Assembly (NCBI RefSeq): GCF_030687395.1
Contig: NZ_CP117430.1
Span: forward strand, 2,914,001 to 2,978,000
Reading direction: 5' to 3'
Source of the DNA: Pseudomonas wuhanensis
Lineage (GTDB): Bacteria > Pseudomonadota > Gammaproteobacteria > Pseudomonadales > Pseudomonadaceae
DNA: 64,000 nt
The notes under the pieces are model-generated. The model was not told the origin of the DNA. It saw only the letters and a list, made by a program, of their open reading frames with translations, and did not search any database. Every line of letters begins with the position of its first letter. Position 1 is the stretch's first letter. Shown piece after piece: positions 8,541 to 19,714 of the stretch. The position numbers and the translations under genes are program-made.

Positions 8541-9676
8541 AGGGCGCTTGCTCGTGCCGAGCGCAGAGGGACGCCCTCGGGCAGGGTTTCAATGGTGTGG
8601 CGTTTCAAGGCGGTGCCATCGGCGTCGAACAAGTGCAGGTTGCCGATGTCCAGTTGCAGCTCGACCCGATCGCCCGCCTGCCATCCGGCGTTGACCTCGC
8701 AACGACAGATCATGGGCTCGTCGTGACCGGTATCGAGGTGCACATAGGTTTCGCTGCCCAGGTATTCGACGGCGGTCACGACGACGCCGGCGGCTCCATC
8801 CGCCGCCGTGAGCGACATGTGCTCCGGGCGAATCCCCAGGCTCAGCGTCGTGCCGGCCGCCAGGTTCGAGCTGTCGAAGGGCAGGGACGTGATGCCCCAT
8901 ACGAGGGTATCGACCAGGCTGGTTTCACCTGGTGCCTGCAGGCGCGCCGACAGAAAATTCATTCTGGGTGAACCGAGAAAACCGGCGACAAAACGGCTGG
9001 CCGGGCGTTCATAGAGTTCGCGCGGTGAACCGACCTGCTCGACGCGACCGCCATTGAGCACGACAATTTTGTCGGCCAGGGTCATCGCTTCAACCTGATC
9101 GTGGGTGACGTAGATCATGGTCGAGCCGAGTCGATCATGCAGTCGGGCGATTTCGTTGCGCATCTGCACCCGCAAGGAGGCGTCCAGGTTGGAAAGCGGC
9201 TCATCGAACAACAAAATGTCCGGTTCCCGCGCCATGGCCCTGCCCATGGCCACACGCTGACGCTGCCCACCGGACAGTTCCTTTGGCTTGCGTTGCAGCA
9301 GGTTGTCCAATTGAAGGATTTTCGCCGTTTTCAGCACGCGCTCGCGCAGGCTGGTCTTTTCCGTCTTGGCCAGTTTGAGACCAAAACTGATGTTGTCGTA
9401 GACGCTCATGTGCGGGTACAGCGCATAAGACTGAAACACCATGCCGACACCACGTTCGCGCGGCTCCAGGTCGTTGACCCGACGCCCGTCGATCAGCAGG
9501 TCGCCGGCGCAGATCGAATCCAGTCCGGCGATCAGTCGCAGCAGGGTCGATTTTCCGCAGCCCGAAGGGCCGACGAACACCACGAACTCACCCGCCGCGA
9601 TGTCCAGGCTGACGTCGCGAAGAATGCGCATGCCGCCCAATTGTTTGTTGACGTTGTCCAGTTTCAATTTGATCAC
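8537..9676 (-). CDS. Sugar ABC transporter ATP-binding protein (MalK/UgpC type)
   Basis: A 379-residue ATPase of the CUT1 carbohydrate importers. Visible motifs are Walker A GPSGCGKST (about 37-45), the Q-loop in MVFQSYALYPHMSVYDN, the signature LSGGQRQRVAMGRA, Walker B ILLFDEPLSNLD, and the H-loop in YVTHDQ. A C-terminal TOBE regulatory region runs from about 235 to the end. It energises uptake through the two permeases encoded upstream and overlaps the GH32 start by 4 bases. Confidence 0.92.
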   Translation of the reverse strand: MIKLKLDNVNKQLGGMRILRDVSLDIAAGEFVVFVGPSGCGKSTLLRLIAGLDSICAGDLLIDGRRVNDLEPRERGVGMVFQSYALYPHMSVYDNISFGLKLAKTEKTSLRERVLKTAKILQLDNLLQRKPKELSGGQRQRVAMGRAMAREPDILLFDEPLSNLDASLRVQMRNEIARLHDRLGSTMIYVTHDQVEAMTLADKIVVLNGGRVEQVGSPRELYERPASRFVAGFLGSPRMNFLSARLQAPGETSLVDTLVWGITSLPFDSSNLAAGTTLSLGIRPEHMSLTAADGAAGVVVTAVEYLGSETYVHLDTGHDEPMICRCEVNAGWQAGDRVELQLDIGNLHLFDADGTALKRHTIETLPEGVPLRSARASAL

Positions 9677-9703
9677 GATGCTGTTCCTTGTAGTTGTCGG
9701 GCA

Positions 9704-10546
9704 TCAACCCTTTAACGCGCCGGCAGTCAGACCGGAAACGATTCGGCGCTGGAAGATCAGCACCAGAATCACCAGGGGGACGGTGACCACCACCGATGCG
9801 GCCATCAGCAGCCCCCAAGGCAACTCATGGGGACTGCCGCCGGAAATCAGGGCGATGGCGACCGGCACCGTGCGTTGCGTGTCGGTGAGGGTGAAGGTCA
9901 GGGCAAACAGGAACTCGTTCCAGGCTGCGATGAAAGCCAACAGGCCAGTGGTGACCAGTGCGGGCCAGAGCAGTGGCAACAGCACCCGGGTCAGCGTGAC
10001 CCAGGGTGAAGCGCCATCCATGATTGCCGCTTCTTCCAGCTCATGGGGCAGTTGGCCCATGAACGTGGTCAGCACCCAGACGGTGAAGGGCAGGGTGAAA
10101 ATCGTGTAGCTCAGGATCAATGCCCAAGACGTGTTGTACAGACCCAGCGCGCGGATCACTTCGAACAGCCCCGACAGCACCGCAACCTGGGGAAACATCG
10201 ACACCCCAAGTACCATCATCAGCACCGTGCCGCGACCACGAAACTTCACCCGGCCCAAGGCATAGGCGGCGGTCAGGCTGAGGAACAACGCCAGTGTCAC
10301 CACGCTCAGCGCAACCACCAGCGAGTTGCCGATCGCCCGCAGGAATGAGGCTTGATTGAGCACCGCCGTATAGTTGGAGAAGTCGGGGTTTTCGATCCAG
10401 TAGCTCACCTCGAACAAGGCGCTGGACGGCTTCAGCGACGTCACGATGGCGTAGTAGAAAGGGAAGACCGCATACAGCAGCAACACCCCGATCAGGCACC
10501 AGAATCCGAGGCGCAACAGCGCTTTTTTCAGTAGGCGAGGGCTCAT
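9704..10546 (-). CDS. Sugar ABC transporter permease (MalG type)
   Basis: A 280-residue inner-membrane protein with six predicted helices and the EAA motif (ELEEAAIMDGASPWVTLTRVLLPLL) that docks the ATPase. The frame stays open far upstream, but the true start is the ATG at 10546 (MSPRLLKKALLRLGFW). It overlaps the preceding permease's stop as ATGA and is followed by the cytoplasmic lead and first transmembrane helix. It pairs with the 10543-11505 product. Confidence 0.92.
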   Translation of the reverse strand: MSPRLLKKALLRLGFWCLIGVLLLYAVFPFYYAIVTSLKPSSALFEVSYWIENPDFSNYTAVLNQASFLRAIGNSLVVALSVVTLALFLSLTAAYALGRVKFRGRGTVLMMVLGVSMFPQVAVLSGLFEVIRALGLYNTSWALILSYTIFTLPFTVWVLTTFMGQLPHELEEAAIMDGASPWVTLTRVLLPLLWPALVTTGLLAFIAAWNEFLFALTFTLTDTQRTVPVAIALISGGSPHELPWGLLMAASVVVTVPLVILVLIFQRRIVSGLTAGALKG

Positions 10547-11505
10547 GAGCGGACCTCCAGTTGACGGCGTCCGAGGTAGAGATAGAGCATGGCGATCACC
10601 GCAACCACCAGAAACAACAGCGTCGAGGCCGCGCTGCCGTAACCAACGTCCTGAAACTCCACCAGATGCTGGCGGGCATACACCGACATACTCATGGTGC
10701 TCGACGAGTTCGAGGTCAGCACATAGATCACGTCGAATACCCGCAGCGAGTCGAGGATGCGAAAGATCGCCGCCACCAGCAAAGCGGGCATCAGCAGGGG
10801 AAGGGTGACACGCCAGAACACTTTCAACGGGTGAATGCCATCGACCCTGGCGGCTTCGTAGCAATCGCTCGGCAACATCTGCAAGGCCGCCAGCATCAGC
10901 AGCGTGACAAAAGGCACGGTCTTCCAGACGTCGACAATGATCACCGCCCACATCGACAGATCCGCATCTGCCGTCCAGGCCAGGGGCGCGTCAATCAGGC
11001 CGAGGCTCAGCATCAGGTGATTGATGATGCCGAACTGGTCGTTAAGCATCCATGACCAGATCTTCGCCGAGACAATGGTCGGAATGGCCCAGGGAATCAG
11101 AATCAACGCACGCACCAGAGAGCGGCCGGTGAACTTGATGTTGAGCAGCAACGCCACCAGCAATCCCAGTACGACTTCCAGCCCCACCGACACCACGGTG
11201 AAATGCAAGGTGTTGCGCACCGCGTTCCACCACTGTGGATCGACCAAAATGCCCGACCAGCTGGAACCGTTGTGAAACAGATAATTGCTCAAGCCTATGA
11301 AGGTTCCGCCACCGGTGTCCGCCAGGTTGGCGTCGGTCAGGCTGAACCAGAATGTGCGCAGTAGCGGCCAGGCCGCCACCAGGGCCAGACACAGCAACAT
11401 CGGCGTCAGAAACAGCCAGGCAGCGCGCACTCGGCGACGTTGCACGGGCGTTTCCCTGGTGAGCAGCAGCTCGTCACAGGGGGCATGGGTAGAAGAGACA
11501 GACAT
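10543..11505 (-). CDS. Sugar ABC transporter permease (MalF type)
   Basis: A 320-residue inner-membrane protein. A basic N-terminal tail of about 30 residues precedes the first helix (AAWLFLTPMLLCLALVAAWPLL). Several further helices and the EAA loop (DCYEAARVDGIHPLKVFWRVTLPLL) follow. A strong AAGGAAGG ribosome site precedes the ATG. It forms the channel with the MalG-type permease and lies 21 bases downstream of the binding-protein gene in the same operon. Confidence 0.92.
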   Translation of the reverse strand: MSVSSTHAPCDELLLTRETPVQRRRVRAAWLFLTPMLLCLALVAAWPLLRTFWFSLTDANLADTGGGTFIGLSNYLFHNGSSWSGILVDPQWWNAVRNTLHFTVVSVGLEVVLGLLVALLLNIKFTGRSLVRALILIPWAIPTIVSAKIWSWMLNDQFGIINHLMLSLGLIDAPLAWTADADLSMWAVIIVDVWKTVPFVTLLMLAALQMLPSDCYEAARVDGIHPLKVFWRVTLPLLMPALLVAAIFRILDSLRVFDVIYVLTSNSSSTMSMSVYARQHLVEFQDVGYGSAASTLLFLVVAVIAMLYLYLGRRQLEVRS

Positions 11506-11526
11506 GGTGATTTCCTTCCTTGTGGC

Positions 11527-12801
11527 TTACCAGTTCCGGCGTTTGATGCGCGTGAGTTCGCTTTCCAGATCGGCCAGTGCCTGATCGACCGGTAGCTCGC
11601 CCGCCAGCACGCCATGCACTCGATCGAAGAACGCATTGGAGACCCGTGGATAGCGATCGGCGGTGATGGCAGCGGGGCGCATTACCCCATCGTTGAGAAT
11701 GCTGTGCAGCTGAGCGTAATAAGGCATTGCCGCGAGCAATTCGGGGTCTTGATACAGCGACTCGATAACCGGGTTATAGGCGCCTATCAGGGCACGACGT
11801 TTTTGCTCTTGGGCACTGGTCAGGTAGCTCACCAGCTCTGCGGCAAGTTTTGGATGGGCGCTGTAACGCGATACCGCCAGGCCCCAGCCACCGAGGGTGG
11901 ATGCATGGCTGCCGGTCTCGCCGCCGCGGGGCAGGGGAGCGACCCCGACCTTGTCTTTTACTGCACTGTCCTGGCTTTGTACCAGGGCCCAGACATACGG
12001 CCAGTTACGCATGAACAGCGCATTTCCCGATTGGAATACGCCACGTCCTTCTTCCTCTGTGTAATTGAGCACGCCCCGTGGGGAGATGTCTCCGACCCAA
12101 CTTTTCGCCAAGGTCAAAGCCGTTCTTGAAGCCTGACTGTTGACCACGATGTCGCCTCGCGAATTGACCAGGCCGCCTTCCGGTTGGCTGCTGATCCACT
12201 CCAGCGCATTACACGTCAGGCCTTCGTAGGCGCGCCCCTGAAAGATGTACCCCCACGCATTGGGATTACCGGCAGTGCGCTCGGCCTGCTGAATATTTCT
12301 GGCGGTAGCGGTCATTTCCTCCCAGGTCTGGGGAACCTGCTGGTTGTACTTCTCAAGCAAGTCCTTGCGGTAGTACAGCAGACCCGAGTCGGTGAACCAC
12401 GGCATGGTCACCAGCCGTCCGTTCACCGTGGCGTTATCCACCTGTGCCTGGAAGTAGCCTTGGGTCGCGTTGGTCGCAAGCACCTCGCGCAAATCCATCA
12501 GGTGTTTGGCCAGCATCCCCGGCCACACCATATCGATTTGAATGATGTCGATGTCGCTGGACTGCGCACTGAGGATCTGTTGGTAGAACGACAACCTCTC
12601 GGTCGCCGAGTTAGGCGTGGAAACCACCTCGACGTGGTTGCCGGTCTGTTTCGACCATGCGTCGACAGCCTCCTTGCACAGTTGTAATTCGGCACCCACG
12701 GCCCCGCACGAGATCGTCAGATTGGCTGCGCTCGAGAGGGATGGAAGCCCGGCAAACAGGGTGAGCAGTGCTGCTGGAAGGAGTGATTTGAGCTGTTTCA
12801 T
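11527..12801 (-). CDS. Sugar ABC transporter periplasmic binding protein (MalE type)
   Basis: A 424-residue extracellular solute-binding protein family 1 member. A Sec signal peptide (MKQLKSLLPAALLTLFAGLP, cleavage near SSA-A) precedes the mature domain. The frame is open further upstream to 12903, but the ATG at 12801 has an AGAGGG ribosome site and begins the signal peptide. It is first in the minus-strand operon binding protein, two permeases, ATPase, GH32 and then LacI regulator. The resemblance is to trehalose/sucrose/alpha-glucoside binders, so the sugar assignment rests on the GH32 gene and the ScrY-like porin. A 12-bp palindrome lies 31-42 bases upstream of the start. Confidence 0.9.
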   Translation of the reverse strand: MKQLKSLLPAALLTLFAGLPSLSSAANLTISCGAVGAELQLCKEAVDAWSKQTGNHVEVVSTPNSATERLSFYQQILSAQSSDIDIIQIDMVWPGMLAKHLMDLREVLATNATQGYFQAQVDNATVNGRLVTMPWFTDSGLLYYRKDLLEKYNQQVPQTWEEMTATARNIQQAERTAGNPNAWGYIFQGRAYEGLTCNALEWISSQPEGGLVNSRGDIVVNSQASRTALTLAKSWVGDISPRGVLNYTEEEGRGVFQSGNALFMRNWPYVWALVQSQDSAVKDKVGVAPLPRGGETGSHASTLGGWGLAVSRYSAHPKLAAELVSYLTSAQEQKRRALIGAYNPVIESLYQDPELLAAMPYYAQLHSILNDGVMRPAAITADRYPRVSNAFFDRVHGVLAGELPVDQALADLESELTRIKRRNW

Positions 12802-12831
12802 AAAGCCCTCTTTATTTTTGTTTTTAGAAAA

Positions 12832-12843
12832 GTTAACGTTAAC
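12832..12843. promoter_or_regulatory. Perfect 12-bp palindrome, probable LacI-family operator
   Basis: GTTAACGTTAAC is fully self-complementary with the central CpG typical of LacI/GalR operators. It lies between the divergent binding-protein gene (start 12801) and porin gene (start 12970), so one repressor dimer could control both directions. Confidence 0.75.
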
Positions 12844-12948
12844 ATCGCCAAATGTAGCAGCGTATTTGCGATGAGGCATCCTTTTTTTGGTGGATTTTGA
12901 CAATTAACAATTCACGAAAAAAAGGCCGGTCGCAGGACAGAAAAATAA

Positions 12949-14535
<1,587 letters not shown>

Positions 14536-14574
14536 TACCTGCTTCATCTGCGACAGGCCTTACCTGTAGGAGCC

Positions 14575-14646
14575 AGGCTTGCCGGCGAAGGCGCTCTTAA
14601 AAGTGCCTTCGCCGGCAAGTCGGATCGCCGCACCGCTGGCTCCTAC
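14575..14646. repeat. REP-type inverted repeat (REPIN)
   Basis: The outer GTAGGAGCCAG/CTGGCTCCTAC arms and inner GCCGGCGAAGGC/GCCTTCGCCGGC arms form a nested palindrome after the porin gene. The GTAGGAGC core is typical of Pseudomonas REP sequences. It may also stop or stabilise the porin transcript. Confidence 0.75.
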
Positions 14647-14656
14647 GAAAGCGGTT

Positions 14657-16624
14657 TTACTCACGCTGAATCACGATGGGCGGCTCGATCAGTTGCAGTT
14701 CGAGCGTACCCGAGGCTGGCACGAAGCGCGGGCCGGTGCTTTCAGGCGTTGCCCGCAACCTCCAGGTGCGCTGCACCTTCGCCAGTTTGGCGACGCCTGA
14801 TCCCAGGGACCAGCGCCGGCAGACCTTTTCCAACTTGAGTGGGTAAAGGGTGAGTTGGTCGCCTTTGAAGTGCATGCGCAGGAAGCATTTGTGGTCGGCG
14901 ATGCACTGCGAGGAAAAAACCGCCTCGCTATGTAGCCCCCAAAAGGTGTTGCCCATCACCATCCATGCGCCGAACAACAGGCCTCCCAAACTGCCACCGA
15001 GCACCAGCGTCTCCGCCAGGAACAACGAAACCTGGTACAGGTTTTCTACCTCGAGCTGCAAGTAGTGGATGTTGACACGGCCCATCAGCCATAGCAGTCC
15101 GATCGCCAGTCCCAGATGAAGTAACCCGTGAGCCGCTCCAATGGCATAGGCGAGCTTTCGGGTGCGCTTGACCCCGGCGGCTGAGAACACTGCGCAACCC
15201 AGCACAATGATCACGGCGAACATTACCGACGAAGGACTGTGTGACAGGACCAGGAGCAGGTGTCGCCAAACTTCGCTGATGTTGGGAATAGACGCTTGGA
15301 GGTCAGACAATACGTCCATCAGACTGCGGTTGCCTCGTGCCGGGTGGGGCACCGTACTGGCGCTTTGTACCATCCAGTCGAACAGCAGGTACAAGATGGC
15401 AAGCATGCCGCAGAACGAGAGGTTGCGGGTGGGTAGCCGCCACGCCCGATTACGCAGTTGCTCGGAGGTCTTTTTGTCCGGGTAGACCGCAGCCAGCTCG
15501 TAGTGCTGTCGGGTGCCGCCAACGTTGATCGGCTTGGGCGGATCTGGAAGCTGATGGGTGGCATTCAAGAAGGCGCCACCGCCTCCGCAGGTGATGCGCT
15601 GCGGCGCCGGGGTGCCAGCTTTTGGCTGATAGCGCGCGTAGTGGTGCGAGTCTCCGGCCAACACCACCGCCAGGTGATCACCCAAAAGCTCCTCGATCTC
15701 GCGCAGGCTGCGAAAGCGCGGCGTCTGGGTTTCGATCGAGGGCAAGGCCTTGCTCTCCTCGCGTGCCAGCCGTTCGGCTTCGTCCACCCAACTCGGCTCG
15801 GGTGTGCAGAGGATCACGCGATCGCCTGGCTGCAATTTGGCGTGCATCTGCTCGAAGTATTGCTTCTGCTGTCGGTCGATCATGGATTCAAACTGCAGAT
15901 CCAGGCCCCAGATCCACCAGCCATGGGGCAGTTGCAGCACGTAGTAACCGGTGCGCTGGCGGGTTTCCCAAGCGCCGATGGGCTTCTGCTCGCAAAACAG
16001 TTGGGAGAAACCGCGCAGACCGTCATACCAATCGTGGTTGCCGGGCGTCGCCAATATCCACGGTGCACCCGGCTGTCGCACGGGCTGGTCCTGGTCATCA
16101 GGGCGTTCCTTGGGTACCGGCGCGGGAAATGCGGCGCGGAAGGGATCAAGGAAACGGGTGCGGTAGCCGTTGCGGGCCGGTGTGGGATAGACCTGGTCAC
16201 CGCCGAGCAGCAGCACATCGCCGCGCGGCAGCGAGAGCTGGTGTTCCGGCAACTCGACAGCATGGCTGACGCACAGCGCCATGGAATAGGTGGAGTCCCA
16301 GCCATCGCCGGTGTCGGCCAGATAGTCGATCCACACGTCACCGTCGGCAGCCACCTGGATGGGCGGGTTAGAGTCCCGAGGGTTGAGCATGGCCAGCACC
16401 TCGCGTGGGTCCGCGAAGGCACCCATCGTGGTGGCGACAGCCGTTTGTAAGCCCGTGCGCATTAGCTGCAACGGGCCTAGCCAATTGACCATCGCCTCCT
16501 GGGTATAAAGTTCTATGCGGCTATTGAGCGTGGGGGATTGGGTGGAACGGGTCATGGCGAGGGGCGCAGCGTGCGGCGTAGGCGCCTCTCCAGCGCGAAA
16601 CTCAATCGATTGCTCCTTCATCAT
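14657..16624 (-). CDS. Calcineurin-like metallophosphoesterase with membrane segments
   Basis: A 655-residue protein. The N-terminal half has metallophosphoesterase motifs: GDQVYP, the metal-binding GNHDWYDGL, and AGDSHHYARY near residues 110, 195 and 325. The second half has about four hydrophobic helices (NLSFCGMLAILYLLFDWMV; SSVMFAVIIVLGCAVFSAAG; LLHLGLAIGLLWLMG; VSLFLAETLVLGGSLGGLLFGAW), so it is membrane-anchored. A C-terminal soluble tail follows. There is no Sec signal. The substrate is unknown. GGAGG precedes the start, and no operon partner is evident. Confidence 0.75.
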   Translation of the reverse strand: MMKEQSIEFRAGEAPTPHAAPLAMTRSTQSPTLNSRIELYTQEAMVNWLGPLQLMRTGLQTAVATTMGAFADPREVLAMLNPRDSNPPIQVAADGDVWIDYLADTGDGWDSTYSMALCVSHAVELPEHQLSLPRGDVLLLGGDQVYPTPARNGYRTRFLDPFRAAFPAPVPKERPDDQDQPVRQPGAPWILATPGNHDWYDGLRGFSQLFCEQKPIGAWETRQRTGYYVLQLPHGWWIWGLDLQFESMIDRQQKQYFEQMHAKLQPGDRVILCTPEPSWVDEAERLAREESKALPSIETQTPRFRSLREIEELLGDHLAVVLAGDSHHYARYQPKAGTPAPQRITCGGGGAFLNATHQLPDPPKPINVGGTRQHYELAAVYPDKKTSEQLRNRAWRLPTRNLSFCGMLAILYLLFDWMVQSASTVPHPARGNRSLMDVLSDLQASIPNISEVWRHLLLVLSHSPSSVMFAVIIVLGCAVFSAAGVKRTRKLAYAIGAAHGLLHLGLAIGLLWLMGRVNIHYLQLEVENLYQVSLFLAETLVLGGSLGGLLFGAWMVMGNTFWGLHSEAVFSSQCIADHKCFLRMHFKGDQLTLYPLKLEKVCRRWSLGSGVAKLAKVQRTWRLRATPESTGPRFVPASGTLELQLIEPPIVIQRE

Positions 16625-16718
16625 TCAGCCTCCATTGCTGTAACGAGTTCAGGTACCTCAAAAGGGTGATCTTTTGTCGGTCGATTCAGAATAGGTCAGT
16701 TATGCGATGGCCGCCGGT

Positions 16719-17537
16719 TCATAGCCTCAAGGAGAGGCTGTCGTGAATCGTTCCCGAAAACGTGGTCTCTACCGGCCCGATGAGAAAGACCGGTCCCACG
16801 CCATCCCATTGAACCGTTACGGTACCGCCATCACATTCAACCTCAACGCGAGGGTCTAACAAGCCACGACGAATTCCGTTAACTGCCGCACCACAAGAGC
16901 AGGAACCTGAACCGAGTGGAATACCACCCCCGCGCTCCCAAATGCGCAACCGAATGTGCTTTCGGTTAATGATCTGGACGAAATGCACATTCGTCTTGAG
17001 GGGGAATAGAGGGTTGGTTTCAATGGTCGGTCCGAGGGTCACTATATCAATGGCTGTCAGGTCATCCACAAAATAGGTGCAGTGCGGATTGCCCATGCTG
17101 GTAGCTGCTGGCTCACCCGCGAGTGGTAAAACAGCAGTATCCATTTCCAGAGCCAGGGGAATATCCGACCAGCCGAAAAGCGGTTCCCCCATGTTGACGG
17201 AAATCGTACCCGTTGAGGTTCGTTCACACGTGAGGAGACCACGGTTGGTTCGCAGCGCTATCGACGTAGTATTTGATTCACGCATCAACACATCCGCGGC
17301 ACCCCGCGTTGCGCTGCCACAGGCATCCAGCGTGGAACCATCAGCATTCCAGAACATCAAGCGCGCCACGGCATCATCGCAATCGAGCATCACCGCGAGT
17401 TGATTGAATCCGACGCCTCGGTGCCGATCACCCATTCGCCGAGCCATGGCGCTTGTGATTGGATTGGCCGAGTTTCGCGAGTCCACAATGACGAAGTCAT
17501 CGCCATTGGCGTGCATTTTATGAAAACTCAGCGGCAT
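16719..17537 (-). CDS. Diaminopimelate epimerase-like protein, one catalytic Cys replaced
   Basis: A 272-residue DapF-family protein. Conserved pieces are FHKMHANGDDFVIVD, DRHRGVGFNQ, NADGSTLDACG (Cys73, the same number as in E. coli) and the W-E-R-G segment at 200-203. Aligned without gaps from ERG, the second catalytic Cys (E. coli Cys217, in ACGSG) is Ser210 here (GSGSC). The usual CGNG after the first Cys is CGSA. Canonical L,L/meso-DAP epimerisation by two cysteines is therefore doubtful, and it is probably a paralogue with another or weakened activity. It has no lysine-pathway neighbours. The start at 17537 has AGGA 7 bases upstream, while 17561 has none. Confidence 0.8.
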   Translation of the reverse strand: MPLSFHKMHANGDDFVIVDSRNSANPITSAMARRMGDRHRGVGFNQLAVMLDCDDAVARLMFWNADGSTLDACGSATRGAADVLMRESNTTSIALRTNRGLLTCERTSTGTISVNMGEPLFGWSDIPLALEMDTAVLPLAGEPAATSMGNPHCTYFVDDLTAIDIVTLGPTIETNPLFPLKTNVHFVQIINRKHIRLRIWERGGGIPLGSGSCSCGAAVNGIRRGLLDPRVEVECDGGTVTVQWDGVGPVFLIGPVETTFSGTIHDSLSLRL

Positions 17538-17640
17538 AAAGAGATCCTGTCGACGAGACATGGGGGGATGATGTTAGAAGGCGATCCAGCCTCATTCGAA
17601 TAGAAATGGACCCGCCAGAATAGCGGGTCCGAAAGGGGGA

Positions 17641-19380
17641 TCAGAGTTTCGGCAACTGTCCGATGCGCCCGAACATTTCGGTCACGATCTGCAGGTCCAG
17701 CAGGAACTGGTCGACGGTCTTGAACTCGTTGTCATTGTGGCCAGTGTATTTGACCTCGGGCCTGGCCAGGCCGAATTGCACGCCATTGGGCAGCTCATGG
17801 ACCGAAGTGGCGCCGGCAGAGGTGCCGAACTTGTGTTCCATGCCAAGGTTTTCGCTGGCCACGGCCAGCAGCGCCTTGACCCATTCACCCTCAGGATTGC
17901 GGTGCATCGGCTCGGCGATCGAGTAGTCAAAGGCCGCCGCAATGTCGGTCTTCTTGCTCCAGGCGCCAAGCTTGTCGGCGATTTCGGTCTTGAGCACTTC
18001 AGGGGATTTGCCCTTCGGCACGCGCAGGTTGACTGCGAGCTTGAAGGCTTTTTCATCCATCCCGACATAGGTCAGGGATGCGGTCAGCGGTCCCATGAAG
18101 GCATCGGAAAAACCGACCCCCAATTTGTTACCCAGGTAGTCCAGCCCCCAGTTGTCGGCGGCGTAGCGGGCGGCGTCGGTCATGTGGTTGTGCTTGAGCG
18201 CGACCTTCCCGTCGAGGCTGTTGATGAAGTCCAGCATCCTTGCCACCGGGTTGACGCCTGACTCGGGCTCGGAGGAGTGGGCGGAAACGCCGGTGACCGT
18301 CAGCTGGACGTCCTTGCCGACGACCTTGGCGCTCACCTCGAAGTTGCCGCCATTGCGCTTGGCATAATCGCTACCGGCCTTCTGCAGGCTGGCGGCCAAT
18401 TCGGCGGGCTTGTCAGTCACCAGGGTGGCGACTGAAGTCGAAGGAATCTGGTTGGTTGCCAGGCCGCCGGTCATTGAGGTGATTTCAGCGCCCTTACCCT
18501 GTGCGTTACGACGGGCAAAGCTTGCCATGACGGTGCCATAGCCTTTCTCGGCAATCACTACCGGGTAGCCGCCATCCAGCGCCAGGTTGTAGTTGGGTGT
18601 CGGGTTGTGTTCGAAGTAATAGGGGATGGCGTCGCCCGTGGTTTCTTCGGTGGTGTCTACCAGCAGCTTGAAATTCCTGGCCAGCGGCAGTTTCTCTTCC
18701 TTGATGATCTTCATGGCGTAGAGCGCCACCACAATGCCGTTCTTGTCATCCTCGGTGCCCCGGCCATACATGCGGTCGCCGACCAGGGTGACCTTGAACG
18801 GATCGAGGCGGGTGCCGTCTTTCAGAACCCAGTTCTCCGGCGTCACGGGCACCACATCGGCATGAGCGTGAATGCCCACGACTTCGTCGCCGTTGCCTGC
18901 GAGGGAGATTTCATAGACGCGGTTGTCGATGTTGCGAAAGTTCAGGTTGAAGGCCTGGGCAAGGCCCTTGAGCTTGTCGGCGATCTTGATGAATTCGGGA
19001 TTGTCGTGCTGAGCAACGCCGTCCACGCGGAAGGTCGGGATTGCCACCAGCTCGCGCAGGGTTTCGGTGGCAGCATTGCCGTATTTCACCCGTGCATAGA
19101 GGCCAAGCAAGCGATGGATCTCGTTCTGCTGTTCAGGGGTAAGGGTCTTGTTGCTCTGGAAGGCACTGATTGCCGGGCCGAGGCCGTTGGTTTTGGCAAC
19201 GTCGCTCTTGGCCAGGCGTCCCAGGAACTGCCTGAAATCGGTTACCGATGCGTCACTGAAGGTCTTGAGGATGGTCGCGCTCTGTTGCGGGGTGATGTTG
19301 GCGTGCGCGGACGTGGTGAACGACGAAAGGCTGGCCAGCATCAGGGTTGTCGCGGTCAGGTGTTTGAGTGAGAAATCCAT
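17641..19380 (-). CDS. Secreted M20-family dipeptidase (PepV-like)
   Basis: A 579-residue peptidase with a Sec signal peptide (MDFSLKHLTATTLMLASLSS ... AHA, about 27 residues), so it is periplasmic. M20 metal-site motifs are visible: GIHAHADVVPV, GRGTEDDKNG and the catalytic-pair region DTTEETTGD, and DGGYPV. VSAHSSEPESG belongs to the lid/dimerisation region. It is likely to remove residues from short peptides. The start at 19380 was chosen because AAGGA abuts the ATG at 19392 too closely. It is a single gene with no evident partners. Confidence 0.85.
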   Translation of the reverse strand: MDFSLKHLTATTLMLASLSSFTTSAHANITPQQSATILKTFSDASVTDFRQFLGRLAKSDVAKTNGLGPAISAFQSNKTLTPEQQNEIHRLLGLYARVKYGNAATETLRELVAIPTFRVDGVAQHDNPEFIKIADKLKGLAQAFNLNFRNIDNRVYEISLAGNGDEVVGIHAHADVVPVTPENWVLKDGTRLDPFKVTLVGDRMYGRGTEDDKNGIVVALYAMKIIKEEKLPLARNFKLLVDTTEETTGDAIPYYFEHNPTPNYNLALDGGYPVVIAEKGYGTVMASFARRNAQGKGAEITSMTGGLATNQIPSTSVATLVTDKPAELAASLQKAGSDYAKRNGGNFEVSAKVVGKDVQLTVTGVSAHSSEPESGVNPVARMLDFINSLDGKVALKHNHMTDAARYAADNWGLDYLGNKLGVGFSDAFMGPLTASLTYVGMDEKAFKLAVNLRVPKGKSPEVLKTEIADKLGAWSKKTDIAAAFDYSIAEPMHRNPEGEWVKALLAVASENLGMEHKFGTSAGATSVHELPNGVQFGLARPEVKYTGHNDNEFKTVDQFLLDLQIVTEMFGRIGQLPKL

Positions 19381-19588
19381 TGTTGGGGGCATTCCTTTGC
19401 AGGCAGTTTGTGAGAAAAATCTGGTCGATGAGTCAGAAACTTTTCCAAACTAACACCATGAGGGAGTGGTACGGGAGTCCCTGAAGCGGGATCTGTCGCA
19501 CAAAAATGCAAAAGCGACGCAGAAACGAAAAAACCGGGAAGGTTCCCCGATGCTGTTCATTTAAGAGAGTCTTGAGTCAGTGAGAAAC

Positions 19589-19703
19589 CTGTGGCGAGGG
19601 AGCTTGCTCCCGCTTGAGTGCGTAGCACTCACAAAAATCGGTGATTGTTATAAGGTTTTTGGGGCCGCTACGCAGCCCAGCGCGAGCAAGCTCGCTCGCC
19701 ACA
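19589..19703. repeat. REPIN-like inverted repeat between two minus-strand genes
   Basis: A GTGGCGAGGGAGCTTGCTCC arm starting near 19591 faces a GAGCAAGCTCGCTCGCCAC arm ending near 19703. Between them are GAGTGCGTAGCACTC and a T-rich spacer. The GCGAG/AGCTTGCTC core is typical of Pseudomonas REP elements. Confidence 0.7.
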
Positions 19704-19714
19704 AAGCTAGGCAC

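Noticed and set aside
7587..8726. Long plus-strand frame opposite the GH32 and ATPase genes
   Set aside because: It is antisense to two well-recognised enzymes and has no motif or ribosome site.
10547..10951. N-terminal extension of the MalG-type permease frame
   Set aside because: It lies inside the MalF-type permease gene; the ATG at 10546 with ATGA overlap and a normal first helix is the true start.
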